Positions 15,820 to 23,408 of a DNA stretch of 42,362 nucleotides are shown piece after piece. The notes under the pieces are model-generated. The model ran no database searches, was not told where the DNA came from, and saw only the letters and a list, made by a program, of their open reading frames with translations. Position 1 is the first letter of the stretch. Each line of letters opens with the position of its first letter. Location: the NCBI RefSeq assembly GCF_005063415.1, contig NZ_SUEG01000014.1, forward strand, positions 18,010 to 60,371. Reading direction: 5' to 3'. Source of the stretch: Mesorhizobium sp. (GTDB lineage Bacteria; Pseudomonadota; Alphaproteobacteria; Rhizobiales; Rhizobiaceae). The translations under genes were made by a program, and so were the position numbers.

Positions 15820-17141
15820 CAGCCCCCTCTTTCACCGCTCTTTTGATAGCCCGGCTGTCTGGCGAAGAGCCGGCGGAAAACCGGATAGATGTCGGCCGGG
15901 GTCGCGATGCGGCTCATCTGGAAGTTCGACCATCTCAGCTTGACCGCACTGTAGGCACGCCACAGCGACGTGCCGTTGTCGGTAGCGCCGAAGATGTGGC
16001 TCTCGCGTTCGTCGAGGATCTCGACATAGGCGAAATACTGGCAGAGCCGCATGATCTGTTCGTCGAGCAGGGCGATGCAGCGCTCGGAATCGGTGACGAA
16101 ATTGTCGCCGTCCGAAGCCTGGGCGACATAGATGTTCCATTCGCGGCTGGGATAGCGTTGCTCGACGATGCGGTGCATCTCCTCGAGCGCCGTGGAAACT
16201 ACCGTGCCGCCGCTCTGGGTGTTGTAGAAGAAGGTTTCCTCGTCCACCTCCTGCGCCTCATGCGTGTGGCGGATGAAGACGACCTCGGTCCGGTCATAGC
16301 GCCGTTTCAGGAACAGGTGCAGCAGCACGAAGAAGCGCTTGGCCAGATCCTTCTCGCGTTCGCCCATCGAACCGGACACGTCCATCAGGCAGAACATCAC
16401 TGCATTGGCGTTCGGCACCGGCTGGGCGTCGAAGCGGTTGAAGCGAATATCGACCGGATCGACAAAGGCGATCCGCTTGCGGCGGCGCTCCAGCCGCTCA
16501 AGCTCTTCCTGCAGCGCCACGATGCGCTGGCGCATCTCGGCGTTTTGGGGCTTCGCCTCCAGCGACGCAATCTCCTGCGCGACCGCGTCGAGTTCCTCCT
16601 GCTTGGGGCGCCTGAGCGCTATGCGGCGGCCGTGGCTGTTGCGCATCGTGCGCCCGACATTGATGTTGGTCGGCGAGCCGGTCGCGGCGAAGCCGGCCCG
16701 GCGCGGCTTGAAGGCGAGGATCTCCTTCAGGTTGAGCTTGACCATATCAGGCAGTTCGAGGTCTTCGAAAAAGAGGTCGAGCACCTCTTCGCGCGACAGC
16801 ACGAAACGGAAATCGTCTTCCGATTCGGTTCTCCCCGGGGCGGACCCCATGCCGCCGCCCTGGCCGGGCTTGGGCAGCCGGTCGCCTGGGGCGAAATGCT
16901 TGTTGCCGGGCAGGACGTGCCGGCGGCTGCCGCTGTTCCTGGCATCGTTGAAGCTCGGCTCGCCGGTGCCCCGCGCCGGCATCGAAACGGCATGCTCGGC
17001 GTCCACGTCGGCGATCTTTCCGGTGCGGATCTGATCGCGGATGGTGCGCTTCAACTCTTCGCGAGCCCGCCGCAGGAAACGCTGCCGATTGCCGAGGCTT
17101 TTGTCCTTCGGGTTCAGTCGGCGATCTATGAAGATCGGCAT
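15819..17141 (-). CDS. yeaH: YeaH/YhbH family protein (DUF444) with von Willebrand A-like domain
   Basis: A 440-residue DUF444 protein. The N-terminal RRLNPKDKSLGNRQRFLRR block is diagnostic. A low-complexity Gly-rich linker occupies about 88-105, and a coiled-coil-like Glu/Arg/Leu-rich stretch about 180-222. The C-terminal half is a von Willebrand A-like domain with the MIDAS motif DVSGSMG (254-260). Such proteins pair with MoxR/PrkA-type ATPases. It is the middle gene of the prkA-yeaH-spoVR operon, 19 bp after prkA and overlapping spoVR. The precise role is unknown. Confidence 0.94.
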   Translation of the reverse strand: MPIFIDRRLNPKDKSLGNRQRFLRRAREELKRTIRDQIRTGKIADVDAEHAVSMPARGTGEPSFNDARNSGSRRHVLPGNKHFAPGDRLPKPGQGGGMGSAPGRTESEDDFRFVLSREEVLDLFFEDLELPDMVKLNLKEILAFKPRRAGFAATGSPTNINVGRTMRNSHGRRIALRRPKQEELDAVAQEIASLEAKPQNAEMRQRIVALQEELERLERRRKRIAFVDPVDIRFNRFDAQPVPNANAVMFCLMDVSGSMGEREKDLAKRFFVLLHLFLKRRYDRTEVVFIRHTHEAQEVDEETFFYNTQSGGTVVSTALEEMHRIVEQRYPSREWNIYVAQASDGDNFVTDSERCIALLDEQIMRLCQYFAYVEILDERESHIFGATDNGTSLWRAYSAVKLRWSNFQMSRIATPADIYPVFRRLFARQPGYQKSGERGG

Positions 17142-17160
17142 ATGTTACCCCGGGCTGGCT

Positions 17161-19110
17161 TCAACCCGCCTTGTTCACCCGCATGTACCAGTCCACCAGC
17201 CGGCGGACCTGGCGTTCGGTGTAACCGCGCTGGATCATCCGCTGCACGAATTCGGTATGCCGCTTCTCCGTCACGCTGTCCTGCTTGGAGCCGAAGCTGA
17301 TCACCGGCAGCAGATCCTCGACCTGCCCGAACATCCGCTTCTCGATGACTTCGCGCAGCTTTTCATAGCTTGTCCATGAGGGGTTGCGGCCATGGTTTCT
17401 GGCCCGCGCGCGCAGCGTGAACTTCACCACTTCGTTGCGGAAGTCCTTGGGATTAGCGATGCCGGCCGGCTTTTCGACCTGCGACAGTTCGTTGTCCAAA
17501 ACCTCGCGATTGAGGATCTGGCCGGTATCGGTATCCTTGTAGTCCTGATCCTCGATCCAGGCATCGGCATAGGCGATGTAGCGGTCGAACAGGTTCTGGC
17601 CGTATTCGCTGTAGGATTCCAGATAGGCCTTCTGGATCTCGTGGCCGATGAACTCGGCATAACGGGTGGCCAACTCCGATTTGATGAAATCGAGATAGTC
17701 CGCCTCTGTTTCCTTCGGGAACTGCTCGCGCTTGATCGCCTCTTCCAGGATGTACATCAGATGCACCGGATCGGCGGCGACCTCTTCGGTGTCGTAGTTG
17801 AAGGTCTGCGACAGGATCTTGAAGGCGAAGCGGGTGCTGACGCCGGTCATGCCTTCGTCGACACCGGCCGCGTTTCGGTACTCCTGGACCGACTTCGCCT
17901 TGGGATCGGTTTCCTTGAGGTTCTCGCCGTCATAGACGCGCATCTTGGTGTAGAGCGGCGAATTGTCGTGTTCGGCCAGGCGGGTCGAAACGGTGAACCG
18001 GCTGAGGATATCGAGCACTTCCGGAGCGCAGGGGCTGTTAGCCAGTTCGCTTTCGCGCAACAGCTTCTCGTAGATCTGCCGCTCTTCGGTGACGCGCAGG
18101 CAATACGGCACCTTGACCACCAGAATGCGGTCGAGGAACGCCTCGTTGTTCTTGTTGTTCTTGAACTGCAGCCATTCCGATTCGTTGGAATGGGCAACGA
18201 TGATGCCCTGATAGGGGAAAGCGCCGAAATTCTCGGTGCCGTTGTAGCTGCCTTCCTGGGTCGCGGTCAGCAGCGGATGCAGCACCTTGATCGGGGCCTT
18301 GAACATCTCGACGAATTCGAGCAGTCCTTGCGTGGTCCGGTTCAGCCCGCCGCTATAGGAGTAGGCGTCCGGATCGGACTGGCTGAAGTTCTCCAGCTGC
18401 CTGATGTCGACCTTGCCGACCAGGGCCGACACGTCCTGGTTGTTCTCGTCGCCCGGCTCGGTCTTGGCGATGCCGATCTGGCGCAGCCTGGACGGGATCA
18501 GCTTGACGACGCTGAATTTGGAGATGTCGCCGGACAATTCGTCGAGGCGCTTGGCCGCCCAGGGCGAGATCAGGCCGTTCAGCCGCCGCCGGGCGATGCC
18601 ATATTTGTCCTCCAAAAGGTCGCCCATGCGGTCGGGATCGAACAGCCCGAGCGGGGATTCGAAGACCGGGCTGACCTGGCCGCCGACCTTCAGCGTATAG
18701 ATCGGACGCTGCTCCATCAGCCTTTTCAGCTGCTCCGCAAGCGAGGACTTGCCGCCGCCGACCGGGCCGAGGAGATAGAGGATCTGCTTGCGTTCCTCGA
18801 GCCCTTGCGAGGCATAGCGGAAATAACCGGCGATACGCTCGATCGTATCCTCCATGCCGTAAAAGTCGGCGAAGGTTGGATAGATCTTGATCGTCCGGTT
18901 CGAAAAAATACGGCCGAGCCGCTCGTCCTTGCTGGTATCGACAAAGGTCGGCTCGCCGATCGCCTCGACCATCCGCTCGGGTGCCGAGGCGTACATCGAC
19001 TTGTCCTCGCGGCAGGCAAGCAGATATTGCTGGAGGCTTATCTCCTCCTGCGCCGCATTCTTGTAGACCTCGGAAAACAGATCGAAGACGTCGGATTGAT
19101 TCTCACGCAT
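17161..19110 (-). CDS. prkA: PrkA-family serine protein kinase/AAA+ ATPase (YeaG)
   Basis: A 649-residue PrkA/YeaG protein of normal length. An AAA-like N-terminal part carries the Walker A loop GPVGGGKSSL (115-124), preceded by FADFYGMEDTIERI. FPYQGIIVAHSNESEW is the sensor region. The C-terminal part resembles a protein kinase-like fold (SYEKLREVIEKRMFGQ). In Enterobacteria and Bacillus the family affects adaptation to nitrogen starvation and stationary phase; whether it is a kinase or a AAA+ protease-like factor is debated. The start at 19110 has GGAA upstream; the longer frame to 19161 adds non-family residues. It is the first gene of the three-gene operon. I saw no clear sigma-54 or EcfG promoter before it. 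Confidence 0.95.
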   Translation of the reverse strand: MRENQSDVFDLFSEVYKNAAQEEISLQQYLLACREDKSMYASAPERMVEAIGEPTFVDTSKDERLGRIFSNRTIKIYPTFADFYGMEDTIERIAGYFRYASQGLEERKQILYLLGPVGGGKSSLAEQLKRLMEQRPIYTLKVGGQVSPVFESPLGLFDPDRMGDLLEDKYGIARRRLNGLISPWAAKRLDELSGDISKFSVVKLIPSRLRQIGIAKTEPGDENNQDVSALVGKVDIRQLENFSQSDPDAYSYSGGLNRTTQGLLEFVEMFKAPIKVLHPLLTATQEGSYNGTENFGAFPYQGIIVAHSNESEWLQFKNNKNNEAFLDRILVVKVPYCLRVTEERQIYEKLLRESELANSPCAPEVLDILSRFTVSTRLAEHDNSPLYTKMRVYDGENLKETDPKAKSVQEYRNAAGVDEGMTGVSTRFAFKILSQTFNYDTEEVAADPVHLMYILEEAIKREQFPKETEADYLDFIKSELATRYAEFIGHEIQKAYLESYSEYGQNLFDRYIAYADAWIEDQDYKDTDTGQILNREVLDNELSQVEKPAGIANPKDFRNEVVKFTLRARARNHGRNPSWTSYEKLREVIEKRMFGQVEDLLPVISFGSKQDSVTEKRHTEFVQRMIQRGYTERQVRRLVDWYMRVNKAG

Positions 19111-19333
19111 GGTATTCCTAGCCCCGGAGCCGGTGTGGCTGCACGTTTGTCTCTTGAACAACCAAATGTTGGAAAGCCCTTGTGGTTCCCTTCACTTTGC
19201 AGAGAGTGCATGTGACCGAATGATAAGAGTTAGATAAGCGCGTCCTGAGTGCAGACAAGGCGTGGACCGTCCTGCTCGAGGCACAAAATCCTGAATCGCA
19301 CCACGTCCTGCGGGCGACATCCAACAAGACGGA

Positions 19334-19358
19334 GGAACGGTTCGGGTCCTTTCCGGTT
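19334..19358 (+). promoter_or_regulatory. Probable EcfG-type promoter upstream of a small membrane protein gene
   Basis: GGAAC (19334-19338), 17 nt, GTT (19356-19358), with G before GTT. The leader would be very short (about 15 nt) and contains the GGAG ribosome site before the ATG at 19380. The rest of the 19111-19333 gap between prkA and this site holds nothing I recognise. Confidence 0.5.
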
Positions 19359-19379
19359 GTGAGGGAAAGGAGACGGTCG

Positions 19380-19541
19380 ATGTCTGGGAATAGTTTGTGG
19401 TTGCTCGTTGTTGCAGGCGGTCCACTGCTTCTGGCAATTCTGATCGCCTACGCCCTGCTCACGCAGCGCCGTCGCGGCCCGGCGGAGCGCAGGGAAAGCG
19501 AGCGTGCGACCGAGCGCCTGTATCAGGAAAAGAAGGACTGA
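19380..19541 (+). CDS. Small single-pass membrane protein of unknown function
   Basis: A 53-residue protein: one predicted transmembrane helix (LWLLVVAGGPLLLAILIAYALL, residues 6-27) followed by a cytosolic Arg/Glu-rich tail (QRRRGPAERRESERATERLY). The positive-inside rule places the tail in the cytosol. No domain is recognised. GGAG about seven nt before the ATG and the promoter-like site at 19334-19358 support a real gene despite its size. It is convergent with the ornithine cyclodeaminase gene, 16 bp away. Confidence 0.72.
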   Translation: MSGNSLWLLVVAGGPLLLAILIAYALLTQRRRGPAERRESERATERLYQEKKD

Positions 19542-19557
19542 CCGACGGGATCGCCGC

Positions 19558-20625
19558 TCAGCTGCCGGCAACCGCCAGCCCGGTCGCTTTTTCGGCGCGC
19601 AGCAGCATGCCAAACAGGTCGCGCGGCTCATCGGGATCGGCCAGAAGGTCTAGTTCCTCGTAAAGGCCGGTCCGCTGCAGCTGATCGCGGACGTAGCGCA
19701 GCGCGGAAAAATCCTCGATCGCAAAGCCGACGGAGTCAAACAATGTGATCTGTCGGGCGTCCGTGCGGCCTGCTGCCTTTCCTGTCATCACCTGCCACAA
19801 TTCGGTGATCGGATGGTCCGCATCGAGCTGCTGGCTCTCGCCTTCGATGCGCGTTTGTGGCGGATATTCGACGAAAATGTCCGAGCGCAGCAGTATGTCG
19901 CGATGCAGCTCGGTCTTGCCCGGGCAGTCGCCTCCCACCGCGTTGATGTGCACGCCGGATCCGACCATATTGTCGGTCAGGATTGTTGCCGACCGCTTGT
20001 CGGCGGTAACCGTGGTGATGATCTCTGCACCTTCAACGGCTTCCTGCGCCGACGCGCAGAGCTTGATGTCGAAACCCATGCCGGCAAGGTTCTTCATGCA
20101 TTTCGTCGAGGCCGCCGGGTCGATATCGTAGAGCCGCAGCCTGTCAACGCCAAGCAGCGCCTTGAACGCAATCGCCTGGAATTCCGATTGCGCGCCATTG
20201 CCGATGATCGCCATGCACCTGGCGGCCTCGGGAGCGAGGTATTTCGCCGCGACGGCCGAGCTTGCGGCGGTTCTGAGCGCGGTCAGGATGGTCATTTCCG
20301 AAAGCAGCATCGGATAGCCGTTGCCGACATCGGCAAGCACGCCGAAAGCGGTCACGGTCTGGCGGCCGTCACGCGTATTCTTCGGATGCCCGTTGACGTA
20401 TTTGAAGCCGTAAAGCTGCCCGTCGCTAGTCGGCATCAGCTCGATGACGCCGTCAACGCTGTGCGAGGCGACGCGCGGCGTCTTGTCGAACAGCTCCCAG
20501 CGCCTGAAATCCTCTTCGATATAGGCGGCAAGCTCGACCAGGAAGCGCTCGATGCCGATGGCAAGCACCAGCTTCATCATGCGGTCGACGCTGACGAACG
20601 GGACAATGTTCAAATTCACCGTCAT
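19558..20625 (-). CDS. Ornithine cyclodeaminase
   Basis: A 355-residue member of the ornithine cyclodeaminase/mu-crystallin family. It has the substrate-region motif TALRTAASSAVAAKYLAP (115-132), the NAD-binding loop IIGNGAQSEFQAIA (140-153) and the catalytic-Asp region HINAVGGDCPGKTEL. The enzyme turns L-ornithine into L-proline plus ammonia with recycled NAD. The start at 20625 gives the usual N-terminus. It is three bp downstream of the arginase gene on the same strand, so the pair would convert arginine to urea plus proline. Lysine cyclodeaminase or a relative is possible from sequence alone, but the arginase context favours ornithine. Confidence 0.94.
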   Translation of the reverse strand: MTVNLNIVPFVSVDRMMKLVLAIGIERFLVELAAYIEEDFRRWELFDKTPRVASHSVDGVIELMPTSDGQLYGFKYVNGHPKNTRDGRQTVTAFGVLADVGNGYPMLLSEMTILTALRTAASSAVAAKYLAPEAARCMAIIGNGAQSEFQAIAFKALLGVDRLRLYDIDPAASTKCMKNLAGMGFDIKLCASAQEAVEGAEIITTVTADKRSATILTDNMVGSGVHINAVGGDCPGKTELHRDILLRSDIFVEYPPQTRIEGESQQLDADHPITELWQVMTGKAAGRTDARQITLFDSVGFAIEDFSALRYVRDQLQRTGLYEELDLLADPDEPRDLFGMLLRAEKATGLAVAGS

Positions 20626-20628
20626 GGC

Positions 20629-21555
20629 TCAGAACCCCCTCGTCGGGCGATCCATGATCCGCCGGCCCATCAGGCTCGCGGTCAGGTCGACCAAAAGCGT
20701 GGCGGTGCGGCCGCGTTCGTCGAGAAAAGGGTTGAGCTCGACCAGGTCGAGACTGGTGACGAGGCCGCTGTCATGCAGCATTTCCATTGCCAGATGCGCC
20801 TCGCGGAAGGTGGCGCCGCCGGGAACGGTGGTGCCGACCGCCGGGGCGATCGACGGGTCGAGAAAATCGACGTCGAGGCTGACGTGCAGCATGCCGTTGG
20901 CGGCGCTCACCCGTTCGAGAAAGGCGCGAAGCAGTTGCGCAATGCCGTGCTCGTCGATCGAACGCATGTCATGGACCGTCACGCCGGCTCTGCGCAACGC
21001 TTCCCTTTCCGCCAGGTCCACGCTGCGGATACCCAGCGCGCATATGCGAGCCGGGTCCACCTGCGCTGCAAGGCGGGGGAAATAGCCCTCGAATCCGGGC
21101 TGCCCGCTGGCATAGGCCAGCGGCACACCATGCAAATTGCCGCTGGTCGTCGTGTCAAGCGTATGAAAATCGGGGTGGGCGTCGAGCCACAGCACGAAGA
21201 GCGGCCGGCCGGCATTCGCCGCCCGGCGGGCAATGCCGGCGAGCGTGCCGGCCGAAATGCTGTGGTCGCCGCCGAGAAAGATTGGCATCGCGTCGGCGCT
21301 CGCGGCGTAGGCCGTTTCGCTGATTGCTGCCGTCCAGGCGGCAATTTCCGGCAGCGCCTTCACCGCCGCGTTGCCATGTACGACAGGACGCATATCGGCA
21401 GGAACGATGGTTCCGAGGTCGGTCAGCGTGTGGCCGAGTTCGGTCAGCGCACCGGCCAGGCCGGCCGTGCGCAGCGCACTCGGCCCCATCTCGCAGCCCA
21501 TGCGGCCCGAACCCGCCTGGATCGGCGCCCCAATGATCGTGCAATGCATGCTCAT
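20629..21555 (-). CDS. rocF: Arginase
   Basis: A 308-residue ureohydrolase. The manganese ligands are visible as FLGGDHS (His98), WLDAHPDFHT (Asp125, His127, Asp129) and SLDVDFLDP (Asp228, Asp230). ELNP (from Glu274) and the STSGN-like loop TTSGNLHG (137-144) match arginase more than agmatinase. It hydrolyses arginine to ornithine and urea. The start at 21555 has GGTGGGG upstream; a second ATG at 21549 is close. It is the first gene of an arginine-to-proline operon and is divergent from an Lrp/AsnC regulator, with a palindromic operator between them. Confidence 0.95.
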   Translation of the reverse strand: MSMHCTIIGAPIQAGSGRMGCEMGPSALRTAGLAGALTELGHTLTDLGTIVPADMRPVVHGNAAVKALPEIAAWTAAISETAYAASADAMPIFLGGDHSISAGTLAGIARRAANAGRPLFVLWLDAHPDFHTLDTTTSGNLHGVPLAYASGQPGFEGYFPRLAAQVDPARICALGIRSVDLAEREALRRAGVTVHDMRSIDEHGIAQLLRAFLERVSAANGMLHVSLDVDFLDPSIAPAVGTTVPGGATFREAHLAMEMLHDSGLVTSLDLVELNPFLDERGRTATLLVDLTASLMGRRIMDRPTRGF

Positions 21556-21609
21556 GCCCCACCAAATTACGATACCTTATTGAAGCCGGCATTGCTGGCA
21601 GAATGAACA

Positions 21610-21631
21610 TGTCAAATTGGCAAATTTGTCA
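21610..21631. promoter_or_regulatory. Putative Lrp/AsnC operator between arginase and regulator genes
   Basis: A 22-bp imperfect palindrome, TGTCAAATT-N4-AATTTGTCA, with 18 of 22 bases matching their reverse complement. It is AT-rich in a GC-rich genome and placed about 55 bp from the arginase ATG and 47 bp from the regulator ATG. This is the expected setting for autoregulation and arginine-responsive control by the divergent Lrp-type protein. Confidence 0.6.
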
Positions 21632-21677
21632 AAGTGTCTTACCATACTGGCATCATCTACTTCCGTTGTGAGCAATC

Positions 21678-22115
21678 ATGGACCAGCTCGACGAGCAGAT
21701 CATCACCTCTTTGCGGCACGACGCCCGGCGCAGCATTTCCGATCTTGCCATCAGCCTGGGTGTCTCCCGGGCAACGGTAAGGTCCCGGATCGAGCGACTT
21801 GAAAGGGACGGCGTCATCGTCGGCTACACCGTCATTCTGCGCGCCGATGCGGTCGATCAGCGCGTGCGTGGCATCATGATGATCGAGATCGAAGGCCACG
21901 CCGCCGATCGCGTCATCCGGGCGCTGGGCGGCTTCTCCGAGGTCTCGACCATCCACACCACCAATGGCCGCTGGGATCTGGTGATAGAACTCGGAACGCA
22001 GACCCTGAGCGAGTTCGACGCGGTGCTGAGACGTATCCGCCTGATCCCCGGAATTACCGGCAGTGAAACAAGCCTGCTCCTGGCAACGCCGCGCACCACC
22101 AAGGCGCGGCTGTGA
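21678..22115 (+). CDS. Lrp/AsnC family transcriptional regulator
   Basis: A 145-residue Lrp/AsnC protein. The N-terminal winged helix has MDQLDEQIITSLRHDAR, then the recognition helix region LGVSRATVRSRIERLERDGVIVGYT (27-51). The C-terminal half is a RAM ligand domain (about 63-140) with TTNGRWDLVIEL, which binds amino acids in the octamer. It is divergent from arginase and ornithine cyclodeaminase, a usual arrangement for the rhizobial activator of arginine or ornithine breakdown. Arginine or ornithine as effector is inference from position. Confidence 0.92.
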   Translation: MDQLDEQIITSLRHDARRSISDLAISLGVSRATVRSRIERLERDGVIVGYTVILRADAVDQRVRGIMMIEIEGHAADRVIRALGGFSEVSTIHTTNGRWDLVIELGTQTLSEFDAVLRRIRLIPGITGSETSLLLATPRTTKARL

Positions 22116-22157
22116 TCTTCGCCCTTGACCTGTAGCGGTAACGAAATCCGAAGCCAC

Positions 22158-22182
22158 GGAACCTTCAATTGCCGCCGCGGTT
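22158..22182 (+). promoter_or_regulatory. Probable EcfG-type promoter upstream of the gene at 22321
   Basis: GGAAC (22158-22162), 17 nt, GTT (22180-22182), with G before GTT. Transcription from about 22190 would put most of the palindromic repeat at 22183-22283 in the 5' leader. Confidence 0.45.
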
Positions 22183-22283
22183 AGAGCAATTCCAGGAAAA
22201 GTGTGGAACGGTTTTCCGTTCGGAATTGCGTCAAAACAAAGAGATTGAGCGGTTCAGCGTTTCCGCGAAACGACGAACCGTTC
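22183..22283. repeat. Rhizobial intergenic palindromic element
   Basis: A compact element with nested inverted repeats. GCAATTCC (22186-22193) pairs with GGAATTGC (22222-22229), with an inner AACGG/CCGTT pair. A second hairpin pairs 22247-22263 with 22267-22283 over a 3-nt loop, 14 of 17 bases matching. The text GAGCAATTCCAGGAAAAG is one I recognise from repeated intergenic elements in Mesorhizobium and relatives; copy number cannot be checked here, and only this copy is seen in the window. Confidence 0.72.
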
Positions 22284-22320
22284 CAGGCCCGGACAGGCCT
22301 TCTTCGAGGGAGAACAAGCA

Positions 22321-22643
22321 TGGCTCACGCCCAGCAGGAACTCGTCGAATTCGTTATCAGCAAAGCCTTCAATCCGGTCATGCGGGCCAAACCCGACGGA
22401 AAATCCGATGCTGAGCGCAAGACGCTCGAACATGTCCAGCAGGCCACGAAGACCGAGATCGAACGCTATCGCCGTTACGGCTCGGCCGAGGAGGTCGCGA
22501 CCAATTTCAAGCGCGACCTGAATTCCGACGCTGCCAAAAAGTTGCACGCCCAGCTGCGGCGACTGCATCTGCCGACGATCGAGGACATTCGTGACGACTT
22601 CGAGGACAAGGCCCGCAAGCTCGGGGTCAAGACCTCGTCGTAG
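22321..22643 (+). CDS. Conserved-looking small protein of unknown function
   Basis: A 107-residue hydrophilic, probably all-helical protein without membrane segment, Cys or Trp. It has LVEFVISKAFNPVMRAKPDG, then a heptad-like stretch (RKTLEHVQQATKTEIERYRRY) and a basic end (DDFEDKARKLGVKTSS). No domain is recognised. GAGGGAG eight nt before the ATG fixes the start. A palindromic element and a probable EcfG-type promoter precede it, which suggests stress control. It is not in an operon with the Lrp gene (205 bp gap) and is convergent with the gene at 22679. Confidence 0.75.
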
Positions 22644-22678
22644 ATCCGCGACCGGTCGCCTCGGTGACGTCCCTCAGG

Positions 22679-22906
22679 TCACAATCCGTCCTTGGTCGGA
22701 GGCCACCCTGACCGAGCTGTCTCGGGGATGTTGTCGGACGTCAGCTCGCCGCGATTGAGCTTTTCAATCGCTTCATCGGCTTCGCTTTCGTCGAGACCGG
22801 AAAGCGGCAACCCATCAACCACGACGGCTTCGTCGCTCTCGCTGTCATAGACTTCCCAGAGGCCTTCCGGATCCTGTCGTTTGTCGTAAACGGTTGGCAT
22901 GGCCAT
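22679..22906 (-). CDS. Small acidic protein of unknown function
   Basis: A 75-residue acidic protein. It has a short beta-like N-terminus (TVYDKRQDPEGLWEVYDSES), a hydrophobic turn (AVVVDGLPLSGL) and an acidic helix (DESEADEAIEKLNRG). No domain is recognised. ATGs at 22906 and 22900 are both possible; the second has GGAA at better spacing. It lies 29 bp downstream of the SpoIIAA-like gene on the same strand and is probably co-transcribed from the EcfG-type promoter at 23349-23373. Confidence 0.7.
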   Translation of the reverse strand: MAMPTVYDKRQDPEGLWEVYDSESDEAVVVDGLPLSGLDESEADEAIEKLNRGELTSDNIPETARSGWPPTKDGL

Positions 22907-22935
22907 TTCCGTAACCACTCCTGCAGACAAGATAG

Positions 22936-23307
22936 CTATTGCACGCCCGCCACCCATTTCAGGGCCTTGGCTTTTTCGTCCTCCGGGAACACCCGCGCCT
23001 CGATTTGCGGAAACAGCGCGTCCGTCATTTCCGTGGCGGCCTTGATCCACTGCTTGTCGGAAATCGCCGCGGCACGTTTGAAGCGGTGGAGCTCGCCAAG
23101 TTTGCTCAGCCCATACTGCAGGTCGCGCCGCAAGGCGCCAGCCGTCATGTCCTCGAAATCGGTAAGATCGGTCAGGACGCCGATGTCCTTATGATCGCTC
23201 AGTTTCGCTTCGATTGCCGGGATGACTTTGTCGTAGTCGTCCGCCGTCACGGTGCCGGCGACACGAAAGGCGGCTACGCTCCGGGGGGCGGAAATAATCT
23301 CGATCAT
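22936..23307 (-). CDS. SpoIIAA-like (STAS-fold) protein
   Basis: A 123-residue protein of the SpoIIAA-like family: VAAFRVAGTVTADDYDKVIPAIEAKL, then IGVLTDLTDFEDMTAGALRRDLQYGL, then RAAAISDKQWIKAATEM and an ending rich in acidic residues with ALKWV. The fold is like anti-sigma antagonists, but this subgroup lacks the phosphorylated Ser context and more likely binds a lipid or other hydrophobic ligand; the role is unknown. GGAGG six nt before the ATG is an excellent ribosome site and decides the start over the longer frame. A near-consensus EcfG promoter lies 42 bp upstream. Confidence 0.85.
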   Translation of the reverse strand: MIEIISAPRSVAAFRVAGTVTADDYDKVIPAIEAKLSDHKDIGVLTDLTDFEDMTAGALRRDLQYGLSKLGELHRFKRAAAISDKQWIKAATEMTDALFPQIEARVFPEDEKAKALKWVAGVQ

Positions 23308-23348
23308 TTTTTTCCTCCGGTCTCTGACTTGCTGCCCTGCCCGAGACA

Positions 23349-23373
23349 AACTCGGGCCATTCGCGGATGTTCC
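23349..23373 (-). promoter_or_regulatory. EcfG-type promoter upstream of the SpoIIAA-like gene
   Basis: Minus strand: GGAAC (23373-23369), 17 nt, GTT (23351-23349), with A before GTT and T after it. The predicted start near 23341 gives a 34-nt leader with a perfect GGAGG ribosome site. The transcript probably also covers the small gene at 22679. Confidence 0.58.
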
Positions 23374-23408
23374 CGGCCGGGGGCGTGTTTCGCCCCGACC
23401 TGACATGG

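Noticed and set aside
19157..19189. Possible EcfG-type promoter before prkA (GGAAC on the minus strand at 19189-19185)
   Set aside because: At both allowed spacings the -10 position lacks GTT (ATT is found), so it fails the rule used for the other sites.
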